In this document: positions 10,391 to 21,953 of the stretch, one piece after another | Layout: each line of letters starts with the position of its first letter | Position numbering within the stretch: position 1 is the first letter of the stretch | Assembly (NCBI GenBank): GCA_963575745.1 | Contig: CAUYUJ010004723.1 | Location: 1-64,000 of the forward strand | From: Prorocentrum cordatum | Lineage: Eukaryota > Sar > Dinophyceae > Prorocentrales > Prorocentraceae | Direction of reading: 5' to 3' | DNA: 64,000 nucleotides | Program-made: the position numbers and the translations under genes | The notes under the pieces: generated by a model | Database searches by the model: none | What the model was told of the DNA's origin: nothing | Seen by the model: the letters and a program-made list of their open reading frames with translations, nothing else

Positions 10391-12180
10391 CGGGATCATT
10401 GCCCTGGTCGACATCCGACTGTGCGAGTAGAGAGGGGATCTACGCCATGGGAAGAGATGGGAGGGAGGGGTAGGATGTCGGATATAACGCGAGCGCACCT
10501 AGCTTGTTTGTATCCCATCCCCCTCACCCTCATTCACCTCCTCCACCCCTCCCACCTCCTCCGCTTTCCCCTGCCCTTCAAAGACCTCAACCTACTCCTT
10601 CGTCCCCCTCCTCCTCACGGAGACCATTCCCATCCAATCATCCCCAATGCTTCAACAGCACTGCACTTCAAGTACGAGAGCCCATGAGCTCCATCTGACT
10701 CGACAAGGCTGCGCATACCATCAGCGCTACACAACACATATTCGCCTCCTCCCTCGGCTGAAACCCGCTTCCGTCTCGTCATCCTCCTCCCCTCGTCGTC
10801 GTCTTCCACCTTGGTCTCCTTACCGTCCTCCCACATTCTCGACATGCTCATCCTTCCCCCTGCCTGATCCTCCCCCTCCTTCGTCTCCTTATCCTCATTT
10901 GTTCCCCCCCTCCCCCTCGCCGCCCCTCTTCCAATGCTCTGTCGTTTCCTCCTCCCACCAACTGCCTATTCTCGTCCACCTCCTCATTCTCGCCCTCATC
11001 GTTCGTCCCGAGTTCCTCATCCTACTCTTCCTGCTCCAAGGTTCGTTTCCCCCTCTCCAAGGGGTGATGCGGAGCAACAGGAAAACAGAAAGGAACTAGA
11101 AGCGACGGAGGAAGGAGAAGGAGGAGGAGGAGGAGCAGCAGGAGGAACGCGACGCGGATGCGGCAGGAAAGAAGGATGAAACGAACGAGGAGGGGTGGCG
11201 ATGGACGAGGATGGAGAAGGGGGGTCGTCGATAGAGGGTCAGGAGGAAACGACTGGGGAAGGGGATGGAGGGATTGGGGGCGCACGAGGCTGGATCCCGC
11301 TGCACCTGCATCTGAATTGGGCGCCCCGATCCTTCGCACGACCAGAGCGTTTTCTGTACAGGACGAGCACCATGCCGCCACAGCACAGGAGCAACCCCAC
11401 GCCGACGCCCACGAAGATGATTAACCTCTCCCGCCCGCCGGCCTCGCGCTGTCGCTACTGCTGCGATTTCTCCGCTGCTCCCCTCGCCATCCCCCGCCGC
11501 ATCACTTCTCCTCCGCACCCCGTCCCACCGCCCCATCCTTCTGCCTCCCCCTCCCCTCCACATCCCTCCCCTATGACTCTCGGGCGCACGCTAGACTGTA
11601 TGACTGAGTCATGGATCTGACGCGTGGGCGCTGATTAGATCCACGGATCGGGGAACGCGTTTCACCCTCCTCCCGAAACATGGTACCAGTGCCGCCCGAC
11701 TTGGCAACGGAGCGCGTCCTAATTGTATGGAAGCGGGACCCGCCGCTAATCCACGCGCCTTGATCCATGTTCGCGTTTCCTCGAGACTCTTTCACATCCC
11801 CCCCCGCCTCCTCTCGCCTCTCCTCATCCTCCTCCTCCTCCTCATCATCATCATTATTCCCCTTCTTCCTCTCCGCCCCGCCCGTCCCCCCTCACCACCA
11901 CAACAATCATCCCCCTCTTCTCTTCCCCAGTGTTATTCCTTGCCTTGTCAGCTCATCTTCCTCTCCATGCTCCTCCTCCCGCCCCTTCTCCTCCTCCCGT
12001 CCTCATCCCCTTTCCCCGTTCCCCGTCTCCCCCTCACATCCTCCTCTCCCCCTTTCCTTGGCATACTGTCGACTTGCATGCTCCCAGAGACCGGCCGCGC
12101 ACTCAGAGACCGAGCTCGACGGAACCAGAACCGAATGGCCACACACTTCTGTCAACGGAATCGAAACACCGTGCATGTAG
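10390..12180 (-). CDS. Host gene A (approximate span of exon-like islands, minus strand)
   Basis: Four islands of non-repetitive coding-like sequence on the minus strand are separated by CT- or GA-rich intron-like stretches: about 12055-12180, 11571-11775, 11300-11450 and 10622-10765. The third encodes a single membrane-spanning helix followed by Arg-Lys-Arg. The second and fourth are open frames with ordinary composition. I do not recognise the family. A single-pass membrane protein is the best guess, with the helix near the C-terminal half. Exon order, and whether all four belong to one transcript, are inferred from strand and position only. Confidence 0.4.
10622..10765 (-). CDS. Exon-like island A4
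   Basis: The minus frame reads EYVLCSADGMRSLVESDGAH and continues to a Gly-Trp-Glu-Trp end before a GT. Composition is balanced and non-repetitive. The flanking 10500-10620 and 10780-11080 are polypyrimidine on the plus strand, resembling introns. Confidence 0.45.
11300..11450 (-). CDS. Exon-like island A3, transmembrane segment
   Basis: The minus frame reads ERLIIFVGVGVGLLLCCGGM, continues hydrophobic for five more residues, then Arg-Lys-Arg. That is a textbook single-pass helix with a positive cytoplasmic flank. It is followed by a basic, Cys-containing tail and a possible donor (CAG/GTGCAGC). The frame has no nearby start codon, as expected of an internal exon. Function unknown. Confidence 0.5.
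11571..11775 (-). CDS. Exon-like island A2
   Basis: Open minus frame of about 67 codons (begins MDQGAWISGGSRFHTIRTRS), Ser/Arg-rich, ending in a stop codon near 11571. It lies between pyrimidine-rich stretches. The composition is unlike the flanking repeats, but coding status is uncertain. Confidence 0.35.
12055..12180 (-). CDS. Exon-like island A1
   Basis: On the minus strand a pyrimidine tract TTCTTTCTTTTAG ends near 12190 and is followed by an open frame reading GGSPYMHGVSIPLTEVCGHS and on through three more Cys/Trp-containing turns. The TTTTAG looks like a normal 3' splice acceptor. Upstream hydrophobic codons in the same frame may therefore be intron. No family recognised. Confidence 0.45.
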
Positions 12181-12289
12181 GGGCTCCCGCCTAAAAGAAA
12201 GAACGCGGTCACTGAAAACAGGAAGGGGAGTGGGAGTCCAGGGGTCCACTTCTTGACCCCGACGAGAAGTTGGAGAATGTGGCAGACGG

Positions 12290-12410
12290 GCGAAGATGAT
12301 GAAGATGATGATGACGATGACGACGGTGATGCTAACGCTGCTGCTGATGCTGATGATGACAACGACGATGACGACGACAACGACAACGACGACGACGATG
12401 ATGATGATAG
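12290..12410. repeat. GAT/GAC trinucleotide tract
   Basis: Runs of GATGATGAC, read as poly-Asp on plus. Not a gene by itself. Confidence 0.8.
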
Positions 12411-12655
12411 TGCGAACGGCGGGGGGCGGCCACGAGCGTTACGCCAGCAGCGAAGCACAGACTCGGAGAAACATTAAAGCTCAAGTGGGTGGGAGGGCCC
12501 AGGGTAGAACTTGAGCGAGGGAATGCGGCCGCGGAGTTGCAACAAATGCCGACAAGTCGCTGTATGTGGACGATTCGGGGCCATCTTGTTTCATTTTTGT
12601 GCGAACGGCGGAGGGCGGCCACGAGCGTTACGCCAACAGTGAAGCACAGACTCGG
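12411..12655. repeat. 56-bp direct repeat pair
   Basis: 12411-12466 and 12600-12655 match at 53 of 56 positions (TGCGAACGGCGG to CACAGACTCGG). The second copy ends about 40 bp before the 3' end of the DIRS-like coding remnant. Confidence 0.85.
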
Positions 12656-12729
12656 TACCACACGCTAGGTCTGACCAGGTGGCAACAGCCGAATTACTCA
12701 TTGACCAACAATTTTCTTATATCTCGCGG

Positions 12730-13420
12730 CGCGGGACAGATGACGAGCTTCGGCCACTATCATTTCAGCGCCAGCAATGGCGACTTCTGATGGGATACCC
12801 TTAGAAGAGGCCCGAGCAACGGCGTCAAGAGCTGGACGCCCCAGGCCTCCCAGGTGACGTCTCTGAGTGCGATCGCAAAGGCCTTGGGCGCAGAGGCAAC
12901 GACGAGCGAGGCACTCAAGGTCCCGCACGCCCCAACCGACAAGGTGGATTCGCTGTCTGACGCGACCCGCACACATGCAAGAGTCGAGGGAGCAGGAAGA
13001 GGAGGACGAGGCAAGGAGAGGGGACAAGCGGGGATGCCTCCAGATGAGGCTCGACTCAGGGCGCATAAAAATGATCGGGGCTCGGCGGAAGATACATTCA
13101 GCAATCAATTTGAAGGTGGAACCTGCCAGAGCGTTGGCAACTCGCACGGCACGACAGGCGGCCTCTGAGGCTCTATGTACGTGCAACAGAGAATAAACCT
13201 TGCGGACACGCGCGGCCCCTGGCGCCCGGGTGTCCCATGGCAAGGATGCCCAGACACCAAGCACAGCTGAGGCGCGCACCCAGCCAGTCAGACCCTTCAA
13301 GACCTGAGGGTCAGCGAGGTCGTCGAGGCGGTGACGAGCAACGTTCACCGCTACGGTGTCGAGCCCGCGGGCCTCACACACTCGCCGAACACGGTCGGGG
13401 ACGCAGGTGCAGAGCATGAT
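12730..13420 (-). pseudogene. Methyltransferase-like domain remnant of DIRS-like element
   Basis: The minus frame reads VRRVCEARGLDTVAVNVARH, DDLADPQVLKGLTGW, VLGVWASLPWDTRAPG, RVANALAGSTFKLIAEC, RPESSLIWRHPRLSPLL and VGWGV...GLCDRT. By order these fit a SAM-binding start, a segment equivalent to the Pro-Cys catalytic centre, an E-N-P-like segment and the C-terminal half of the methyltransferase-like module of dinoflagellate retroelements. The Cys position is Trp here (codon at 13235-13237) and the SAM acidic position reads Asn, so it would be dead. The family assignment rests on my memory of the pattern. Confidence 0.55.
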
Positions 13421-13431
13421 GGGGTAAGGCA

Positions 13432-14375
13432 TTACAGTGGCATGCGCCCGCGCTCGTCGCCACAGGCGCCTCGCCCGAAGAGCCACATGTCGGTCCTCAC
13501 GGGGGCCGTCTGCACCAGCGGTGACGCGGGCAGCGGCCTCAGGGGCGGCAGCGGCATCGAGAAGAAGCCCGTCCTCGCCATCACGTCCATGCCGAAGAGA
13601 ACCAGGGCCTCCGCGAAGGCGCGCCGCAGCTGGTGTGGCGCGAAGGCGCAGAGGCTCTCCTCCTTGCGCCCTTGCCGCAACGCCTCGAGGAGAGCCCAGA
13701 GAAGGGGGTCGTCGACGATGACGCGCTCGACGGTGACCCCCGTCTTGCCAGGCCTCCCGCTCGCCGCGTCGCTCACCAGCAACGCCCAGAGCGGGTAGCC
13801 GTCCGCGGGGCCCGGCCTCGGAGCGATCGGGGGGGCCGCCGTGGGTCGGTAGGCCTCGCTGGGGCGCAGGTATGTGTCGAACGCAATCCTCACGAGGGCC
13901 GCCTGCGACAGAAGGCCCCGAGACACCAGCACGCCCACGATGGCGAACCTCGCGACCCTCGGCAGCGGGGGCAGCGTCTGCGGCGGCACAAGCTTCGCCC
14001 AGCCCTGGCGGGCCCGCAAGGCCCGTGGCAGCGGACGGCCCCCTATCAACATCGACGGCAACTGGTGCTTCAGAGAGGCCATCGCGACGCGGCCCGTCGC
14101 ACTGTCGTGCCCGTCGCGGAACAGGTGGACGAAGGACACCACGGGAATCGCGACGAGCTCGACGCTGTTCGCGAAGTCCCTGGTGGTCCAGAGGCACCAG
14201 TTCAGGAACCTGAGGGCGGAGGCGCGGTAGTACCTGCCCGTCGGCTCCGAGACCGCGTAGGCCTCCAGCGCCGACAGTCCGCCCCGCAGGAGTGTCAGCG
14301 GACCAGGATGCTCCCGCTGGCCCCGCGCCGCCTTGATCACCTCCCTGGGGGATCCGCAGGCGGCGCGAGACGAGG
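13432..14375 (-). pseudogene. Tyrosine recombinase remnant
   Basis: The minus frame of about 310 codons contains GRYYRASALRFLNWC, then IAFDTYLRPSEAYRPTAAPP, in which the Arg of YLRPSE fits the first catalytic Arg of tyrosine recombinases, then LSQAALV upstream and a WALLV strand after. The expected later H-x-x-R and Tyr are not convincing in this frame (HQLRRAF is the only candidate), so the C-terminal catalytic part is degraded or frameshifted. In intact elements the enzyme would integrate a circular cDNA. Confidence 0.65.
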
Positions 14376-14808
14376 TACGACCCGACGTCCTCGAAGCTAG
14401 GGCCGACGAAGAAGCCCTCCCTCGACGGCTTGTCCGCGACGTTCCTCTCTGACGGCACCCGCCGCACGAGCAGGCGCAGGCCACGGGCGAGGGCCGCGCC
14501 AGCGATGCGCCGCAGGGCGCGGAGAAGATGACGGCTCCCAGACCGCCCCTTGCCGACCGAAAGGGCTAGAGCCAAATTGTCCACAATGCAGACGACGCGA
14601 CGACGATGAGCACCCAGGGCCCTCGAAGCGTGATGGGCGCTGAACCCCAGGGCCTCCGCCTCGTACTGAAGGATATCGCAGCCCCGTCGGGCGCGACGGC
14701 TAGAGTGAATGGTCTTCCAACCCTCGGCCCCGTAGATGGACTCAGGAACCTCGTAGAACCCACTGAGCCCTTCTTGGTCTTCTTCGCGCGGTACCTGGGG
14801 CGATGATA
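14370..14808 (-). pseudogene. RNase H C-terminal remnant of DIRS-like element
   Basis: The minus frame reads FYEVPESIYGAEGWKTIHSS, then a conserved VDNLALALSVGKGRSGSRHL stretch, then VRRVPSERNVADKPSREG. The DN and the final N-V-A-D-x-P-S-R are the usual last RNase H motifs of such retroelements (second and last catalytic acidic sites). The N-terminal catalytic part is missing. Confidence 0.7.
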
Positions 14809-14814
14809 TCCTCC

Positions 14815-15185
14815 TCCCCCCCTCCCCCCCTCGTTCCTCATCTCTCCTTCGATCCTCATCCCCCCATTCTTCTCTTCGATCCTCATCCCCTCATTTCTTC
14901 CCCCATCCTCATCCCTCCATTCTTCTCCTCGGCCCTCGTGCCTCGAATGTCCATCACTCCTCCTTCGATGCTCATGCCCTTAGCATTCCTCAATTCATCC
15001 TCTCCTTTTTTTCAAAATGGTTTGTCATCCTTTCCTCGCCTCCGCATTCGCTCCGCTGCCTCACCCCTCCTTCCCACCTGCTCAGAACAAGTGCAACATT
15101 CCTCCTTCCCGCCACATGTTCCCTTCATTCCCACCTGCCCCTTTCCTTCCCACATGTTCCCACCTATTCCTCCTTCCCACCTGCT
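14815..15185. repeat. CT-rich polypyrimidine tract
   Basis: Plus strand is TCCTCATCCCTCC-like throughout, resembling the intron-like tracts elsewhere. No gene is seen. Confidence 0.7.
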
Positions 15186-15194
15186 CATAAGTCA

Positions 15195-15372
15195 TTAAAG
15201 CACTGGGCGCCGCAAACGCTGCAGCGCGTTTTCGTGCTCTGCGTTCGCCCCCCTGGCCCGCTTCAGCTCGTCCTTGCTCGGCGCAGCCGCCGCCTTCGCC
15301 TCCGATAGGGCACGGCGCAAGCATCCCCATCGCCTCCTGGGCCCTCTAGCTTCCGAGCTCAGGGAGACGAAA
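15195..15372 (-). CDS. Exon-like island, charged helix
   Basis: The minus frame reads GCLRRALSEAKAAAAPSKDE, then LKRARGANAEHENALQRLRR and a stop at about 15195. It has strong helical, coiled-coil-like composition and is unlike the TA-rich sequence upstream. It could be a last exon or a gene fragment. Function unknown. Confidence 0.35.
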
Positions 15373-15394
15373 TCTATCCATATCCACTGTTCCC

Positions 15395-15588
15395 TGGACA
15401 TGGCGCGCCATGTATATGTGTATATATACACACGCATATATATGCAGCTGTGCATAGATATGCATATATCCTGGGCCCAGAATGGGCCTGGCCAGGGTAC
15501 CAGTACATGTATAGATTTCGTCGCCCGATCGGGCGTCGACTTCGGCACGCGTGCAACCCGAGTTGCACGCGCGCCGAAGTCGACGCGC
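15395..15588. repeat. TA/TG tract followed by 27-bp near-perfect hairpin
   Basis: Alternating TATATG sequence at about 15410-15460 is followed by an inverted repeat with arms 15531-15557 and 15562-15588 and a 4-nt loop. 25 of 27 positions pair. Arms carry GTCGACTTCGGC and GTGCAAC. A GCCCGATCGGGC palindrome overlaps the left edge. Confidence 0.85.
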
Positions 15589-15774
15589 GCACATGGGGGG
15601 TGATCGAGGGCCCCTCCGGACTCGAGCGGGGCGATTCTGGACAGGAGGCCTTCTGGTCAGCATTCTTGCGCTTCGGGGGCACGGCGCCAGCGCGGCGCCT
15701 CACCCGTTGCCCAAATGAGCGGGCCGCGCTGGTTCGAAGCGGCAGTGCATACATATATGGTACCACCGTGCGTG

Positions 15775-15900
15775 CGCGTGGTGGTGGTGGGTCGTGGTGG
15801 CGGTGGTGGCGGTGGGTGCGGTGGTGGTTGTGGTGGTGGTGGTGGCGACGTGGTGATGGTGATTGTAGGTGTTGGCGGTGGTGGTGGTGGTTGGTGTGTC
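15775..15900. repeat. GGT trinucleotide tract
   Basis: Degenerate GGTGGTGGC runs. 15600-15775 and 15900-16080 show no gene. Confidence 0.8.
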
Positions 15901-16079
15901 GTGTAGGTTGCGAGGTTGCTGCAGTTGGGTTGATGGGGTGCAATCGTGGGGGCTGGGGGGCGGTGTGCGCGGGGCCCTTGGGCGATCTGGAGGGTGGCCA
16001 GGGCGGCCGCGCGGGGGCGGGGAGGTGATGTGGCACGTGCGCGCGCGCGATGGAAGAAACGTGAAAGAACTCTGTTTCT

Positions 16080-16920
16080 TTTTTACTAACAAACACGAAA
16101 AAAACTTAAAAAAATACATGAACAACAGGAAAAACATGCAAAACACAATTAAAATTCATGAAAACACAGGAAACGAAAACAAACACATGAAAAAACATGT
16201 GTTTATATATATATGTAGGAAAGAAAACATGAAAAAAACATGAACACATGAAAAAATATGAAAAACATGAAAAAACATGATACTGACAAAACATGAAAAC
16301 CTGATAGAAACATGAAAAACTATGAAACATAGAAAAAACACGAAAACATGTCTAAACATGAAAAACCGATCATGAAAAACATGAAAAAACATGGAAGACA
16401 CATTAGAAGACAACAACATGAACACACATGAGAAAAACAAAAAAAACATGAAAATAATGAAAAACATGAACATGAAAACCATGAAAACATAAAAGAAACA
16501 TGAACAACCTGAAACACATGAAAAAAAAATCATTAAAGAAAAAAACATGAAAAACCACGACGCGGGAAACAAACATGACAAAAACATGAAAGAATCATGA
16601 AAATAAACATGCAAACATGAAAAAAAACATGAAAACATGAAAAACCATGAGCATGGAAAAAACATGATAAAAAAACATATAAAGCATGAAACAAACATGA
16701 AACACATGAAACAAACATGAAACAAACATGTAAAAAAAAATGACGCGCGGAAAAAAAATGAAAGAAACATGAAAAACATGACAACATGAAAAACCATGAA
16801 AACATGAAAACCATGACCCTGGAGGAAAAAAAAACATGACAAACATGAAACAACATGAACAAACATGACAACACATGAAAAAAAAACATGACAATGAAAA
16901 ACCATGAAAAACATAGGAAG

Positions 16921-16991
<71 letters not shown>
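16080..16991. repeat. ACATGAAAA satellite ending in ~70-nt poly(A)
   Basis: About 840 bp of AAAACATGAAAAACATG words without strict period, then an uninterrupted A tract at about 16921-16991. The Phe/Val/His-rich minus frames of about 300 codons are repeat shadows. Confidence 0.88.
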
Positions 16992-16992
<1 letters not shown>

Positions 16993-16999
16993 ATGAAAC

Positions 17000-18285
17000 C
17001 ACCACCGCCCGCCCGAAACCCGCAACGCACCCGCGTCTCCCAACTGTCGACGCACCCCCGCCAACGCACCTTTGCCGAACGCCCGCTAATCCGCCGCCAC
17101 CGAACCCCCGACGCCCTCCCCACGACCAACGCGCCCCCGCCGATCGCCCCGTATACGCCCGCCCGATGATCACCCCGCCGCCACCGAACCTCCAGACCGC
17201 TTCCAAACGCAGCGCAATCGAGCGCGGCTGGGAAATCCTCAGCGATCGAGCCGCGCGAGCGCTTGAGCCCGACTATAATCCCCGTGCCCCAACCATAACG
17301 CAACACCTCACACCCCAAAGTGTCCACTTCCGAACGCAGTGGTCGATCAGCGCGGCTGGAAATCCGCAGGTCGATCGATGCATGTATGCAGCGGTCCTCT
17401 CCGGAGCCCAGCACAATCATGTGCACCTGGCGGCGGGGGGCAGGGGGGGGGGAGCGCGCGCGTGCGGGCACGCGTCCGTGCATCATGTGGTGGTGGTGGT
17501 GGTGGTGGTGGTGGTGTGGTGGTGGTGGTGGTGGTGTGGTGGTGGTGGTGGTGGTGGTGTGTGTGTGCGTTTGTGTTCAGATCTGATGTTATTCTCTTCG
17601 CCCTCGGGCAGCAACGCACTGAAGCCACATACTCTAGCGTCAGTACGCAGAAGAAACATATTAAAAACACGGGCGCGCGCTGTACATGCAATCATTTCAG
17701 ATCGTTGGGTTTGTTGCCAGGGGTGGTGTGCTGGGTTGTTAGTTCGTTTATGCAATACATTGGTTGGGTTGTGGGGTTGTCGATCACATGTTGGACATCG
17801 CATGCATCAGTTTCATGTGCGTTCGAGGTGGGTGTGGGGTGTGAGCTCGTGGATTATGTGAGTTCGGTTGTTCGGCAGTGGTGGTTGTTCTGTACTCGGG
17901 TTGTGGTAGTGGTGGTAGTGGTGGTTGGGCTGGGTCGACGGTTCGGTGGACGAGTTGGGTAGGTGGTGTCGGGTGGTTGGTGCTTGTACAGTAGTGGTGG
18001 CTTGTATGGCTTACGCAACCTGCTCATCATGCACTGCCACATCAGTCCACTTCCGAACGCAGCGCGCACATGACGATGCAAACAAGCAAATCCCCAGCCC
18101 CATGTCACCAGTCGGAGTGCCCCCCGGCTCGAGCGCGGCTGGAATCCCACCGCGCTCGATCCCAGAACTGCGCGCAAGGCAAGACCATGCGCCGATCGCA
18201 ACGTTCAGGCCACAATCGTCCGATTGGTCCTATGCACCACCTCCTTGTCCGTTCGATCGACCCCTGAATCATCCTGAACACAATT
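17000..18285. repeat. Dispersed CACTTCCGAACGCAGCG motif and GGT tract
   Basis: The motif CACTTCCGAACGCAG, followed after variable sequence by GCGCGGCTGGAAATCC, occurs near 17200 (diverged), 17327 and 18048. A GGT tract lies at 17478-17570 and a smaller one near 17890-17930. No convincing gene; open frames follow the repeats. Confidence 0.6.
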
Positions 18286-18362
18286 ACATACATACACACA
18301 CATACATACATACATACATACATACAGACACCCAGACATACAGACATACAGACAAACATACA
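18285..18362. repeat. ACATACATACAG microsatellite
   Basis: CATACATACAGACA units. The following 18365-18790 is unique sequence with a possible minus-strand open stretch (SECMCHGRQTVRANGRP) that I do not call. Confidence 0.8.
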
Positions 18363-18794
18363 TCACTCGAGGATCTCGCTGCGCATGCGAGGCAGGATTG
18401 AAGCATCCTCAGAGACTCGACTCCTGAACCATCCTTGGGGGTCCTAGGCGGGCGCCCGTTTGCACGAACCGTTTGGCGCCCATGGCACATGCATTCTGAA
18501 ATCATCCTGCAGAGGGGCCTCTCGGGAGAGCGCAACTCGAGGGACAGCGAGGGGGACAGCGTCGTCGACGTGAGGGGGAAGGGAAGTTCGAGGGAGGGAG
18601 GCTGGTAGGAGGGTTGTGGCATGGGGGAGGGGGCGTTGGACATCGTTCTATCGAACGAGCGTTCTCGAGCTGGAATCTCCTGGACTCGAGGGGAGGGCGG
18701 GCAACTATTGTGCCTCGCGGCCTGCGCTTGATCTTGCCAGCGCTCGAGCTGGTCCGTCAGCGCGCGTGCAACATAATGCGCATGCGGTCTCTTG

Positions 18795-19195
<401 letters not shown>

Positions 19196-19689
19196 CTCCT
19201 CTCACCCTCCAAAATGAAGGGGGCTATGCGGAGCCGCGGGGGCGCCCAGCTCCACCAGTGCACCACCAGTAGTATACGTCGCCTGGCCAGGGCACGATTG
19301 AGGTAGAAGCGAGGGCATGGGAAGGAAGAGGTGTAGAGGATGGACGTGCGAGAGTAGGAAGCAGGGATGGATCTAGCAGGGGGGGGGGGGGGGGGGGGAG
19401 ACAAAAGTGCAGAAAAAGGCGAAGGTGTTTTATGCCGATGGAGGGCGGAGGGGAGGGACGAGCGAGGAGGTAAACACGAGGAGTGGGGGGCGCACGTCGC
19501 GGAGAAGGCGCTCGAAGAGGAGTGGGGAAACTAATCGTGTATGTATGTGCGTATATATATATATATCTATATATCAAAGGACTGGGGACCGAGGGGATAA
19601 GCATGGCCCGATGTTGGCCTGGGCCATGCCACGGCCCACGCGTAGCAGGTCATCTTCTCGACGCGTCGTCACCTCTGGGAAGGAATCAT

Positions 19690-19890
19690 GATGATACACA
19701 CGGCAGATGTGCACCGAAACTCCGCCAGCTGGGGCCCCGGGAAAATAAGGGTTGCAGGAGTAAGGGAGGCTGGGGCACCAGCAGCAGATGAGGGCAGAAC
19801 GATGCGGATCGATGTAGACCATTCGCTGCTTTGTGATGTCAGGGTCGCGCGGGCACAGATTTGCCCAAGCGACCCTGGCGCCACAGGGAG
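19690..19890 (-). CDS. Exon-like island B14
   Basis: The minus frame reads DITKQRMVYIDPHRSALICC, then Cys/Pro/Tyr-rich sequence to VYHHDSFPEV. Another frame is also open, so the assignment is uncertain. It may be the 3' part of the gene. 19200-19690 otherwise shows a G run (19379-19399) and a short TA tract (19554-19575). Confidence 0.35.
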
Positions 19891-21921
19891 ATGCTTCGAA
19901 CGTGTAGGTTTTGAAGTTCAGTGCCCCCGATCATCCTCACGCGCTTCTCCCCCCCACCCTCCTCCGAGCTCGTCCTTCCCAGCCCCACCCCGCGCTATCT
20001 TATGATTGGCTTCCCCCTCTCTCCTCCTGCTGGCATTCCTCTCTCCTCCTTATAGTTATATTCATCCTCTCTCCTCCGTATACTTCTCTCCCTCCTCCTC
20101 TCTCCTCCTTTTACTTCTCCTCGTGCGTCCTCTTAGGCCCAGGATCTCACCTAGGATCCACTGGAGGAGCGCAGCTCGTTCACAACACTGTCCCTGCACG
20201 AGCTCACGACAGCCTTGGCGGCGGTCGGCTTCTCGATGATCTTCTGCACGACGTACTTCGGGGCCATGCGGGGAGGGGGCGGAGGGGGGGGGGGGGGGCA
20301 TCGACGATGGGAGGTGGGAGTTGGAACTATACGAGGGACGAGGACGGCGGGCCATGGGAGGACTGAAAGGCTGCAGGAGTGGGAGGAAACAAGGGCCCGT
20401 GTAGCCACGAGCCCAGAAGAGGGAGGACGGCCTGAACTAGCCATCCCCCTCGAGCTCGCCTCTGCGTCGACCCCTCGATCACCGTCCCCCCTCGCCCTTC
20501 CTCCCCCATCCCCACCATCCTGCAGCCGCTCGATCAGCTCCCCTCCTCGTCCTCCTTCCCCTGGTGTCCTTCATGCACGTCTCGCTCAGCTCCTTGGCAT
20601 TGTCGCTCTCGCCCCACGTCTTGTCGGCGCACTGGATTAATTGCGACCAGCCATTCGTCGCGGTGGTCGCCCTGAACACGATAGTGCTGATCGTCTCAGC
20701 ACCCCTCCTCTTCGAATTCTGCCCCCCTTCATCCCCGAGCCCGCAGAAGCGCGGGCATGGTAGTGAAGGTAGGGCAGATCCCCGCTGCCTCATCACCACC
20801 CTGGACGCCCACTACCCCTATCATCGAGGACAAGTGCGTGGACCTCGAGGGCGGGGAAGCACAACGAGGAGAACGACAATGAGGAGGGGGATTAGGAGAA
20901 GGAGGAGGAGGAGTAGGAGGAGGAAGAGGAGGAGGAGTTCAGGAGGAGGACGGGGGAGGTGGCGACGAGGGGGAGGAGGAGGAGGAGGAGGGGGGAGAGG
21001 AGAGGGAGCAGGGGGGCCCTCTTCATCTTGATGTTATAAGACTCGTCGCCGACCTGGATCGTCACCATGCCTGCGCTGGCTGACCGTTCCTCCCTGCCCC
21101 TCCTGCCCCCCCCCCCCCCCCCCAAGCCGGCCTAGGGCCTCTTGACTATTATGGTGAGGTAAAGGAAGTGATGATGGCGATAATGGATGTGATGATGTTG
21201 ATGACGACAATGCGAACGCGATGTGATGCTGAATGAAGCTGAGGACGCCGATGATAAGGAGGAGGAAGAGGAGGAGAAGGGAGGGGGGGAGAAGGAAGGA
21301 AGGGGAGGGGAGGGGGAGGGGAGGATGGGGGGAGGAGGAGGGAGGAGGATGGGGGAGGAGGATCATGAGTCACAGGCATGCACGACCGACTTTCCAAACA
21401 AGGGCCCTCGAAACCGCGCCCGCCCCCCCCCACCCCCCCCCCCATTCCTCGCTCCTTCGAGCCCTGGTGCCGTCTGGCAGCTCGGCGCCCCCCTGGCCAT
21501 CGGCCAGCTCCTGGACCTCGGCGCCCTGCCCCTCGATCTCCTGGACCTCGACGCCCTCGCCTCCGCCCTCCTGGACCTCGCCCCCGCTCTCCTGGACATC
21601 GGCGCCCTGCTCCTCGATCTCCTGGACCTCGGCGCCCTCCTCGATCTCCTGGACATCGGCGCCCTCCTCGATCTCCTGGACGGCGCCCTCCTCGATCTCC
21701 TGGACCTCGTCGCCCCCGGCGCCCTCCGCGTCGACTGGCTGCACCAGCTCTGCCTACATGCGGAAATCGATGATATGTACATGCGTGCATTGCAGATCTA
21801 TACGCATGTATGCATGCATGGATGTGCATGCCTGCATGCACGTATGCATGCAATATGCACACATACACATGGCATAGATGCATGCCTGGTGGTGTGCACG
21901 GCGTATGGTCGTGACTATGTG

Positions 21922-21953
<32 letters not shown>

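Larger units (their letters stand above)
12698..14815 (-). mobile_element. DIRS-like retroelement, degraded 3' part
   Basis: Reading the minus strand, the order is end of RNase H, tyrosine recombinase, methyltransferase-like domain. I know this order from dinoflagellate DIRS-type elements. No reverse transcriptase is present: the remnant starts within RNase H at about 14800, next to CT-rich sequence, so it is 5'-truncated. RNase H and methyltransferase remnants share one frame, open from 14584 to 12698, while the recombinase lies in another, so there are at least two frameshifts. It is an inactive fossil. Confidence 0.75.

Noticed and set aside
12253-12514. Poly-Asp and poly-Met/Thr frames
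   Set aside because: GAT/GAC microsatellite.
13633-14400. 255-codon plus-strand frame
   Set aside because: Antisense of the tyrosine recombinase remnant; no recognisable protein.
16156-17486. Phe/Val/His-rich frames of about 300 codons on the minus strand
   Set aside because: They follow the ACATGAAAA satellite and poly(A); no gene.
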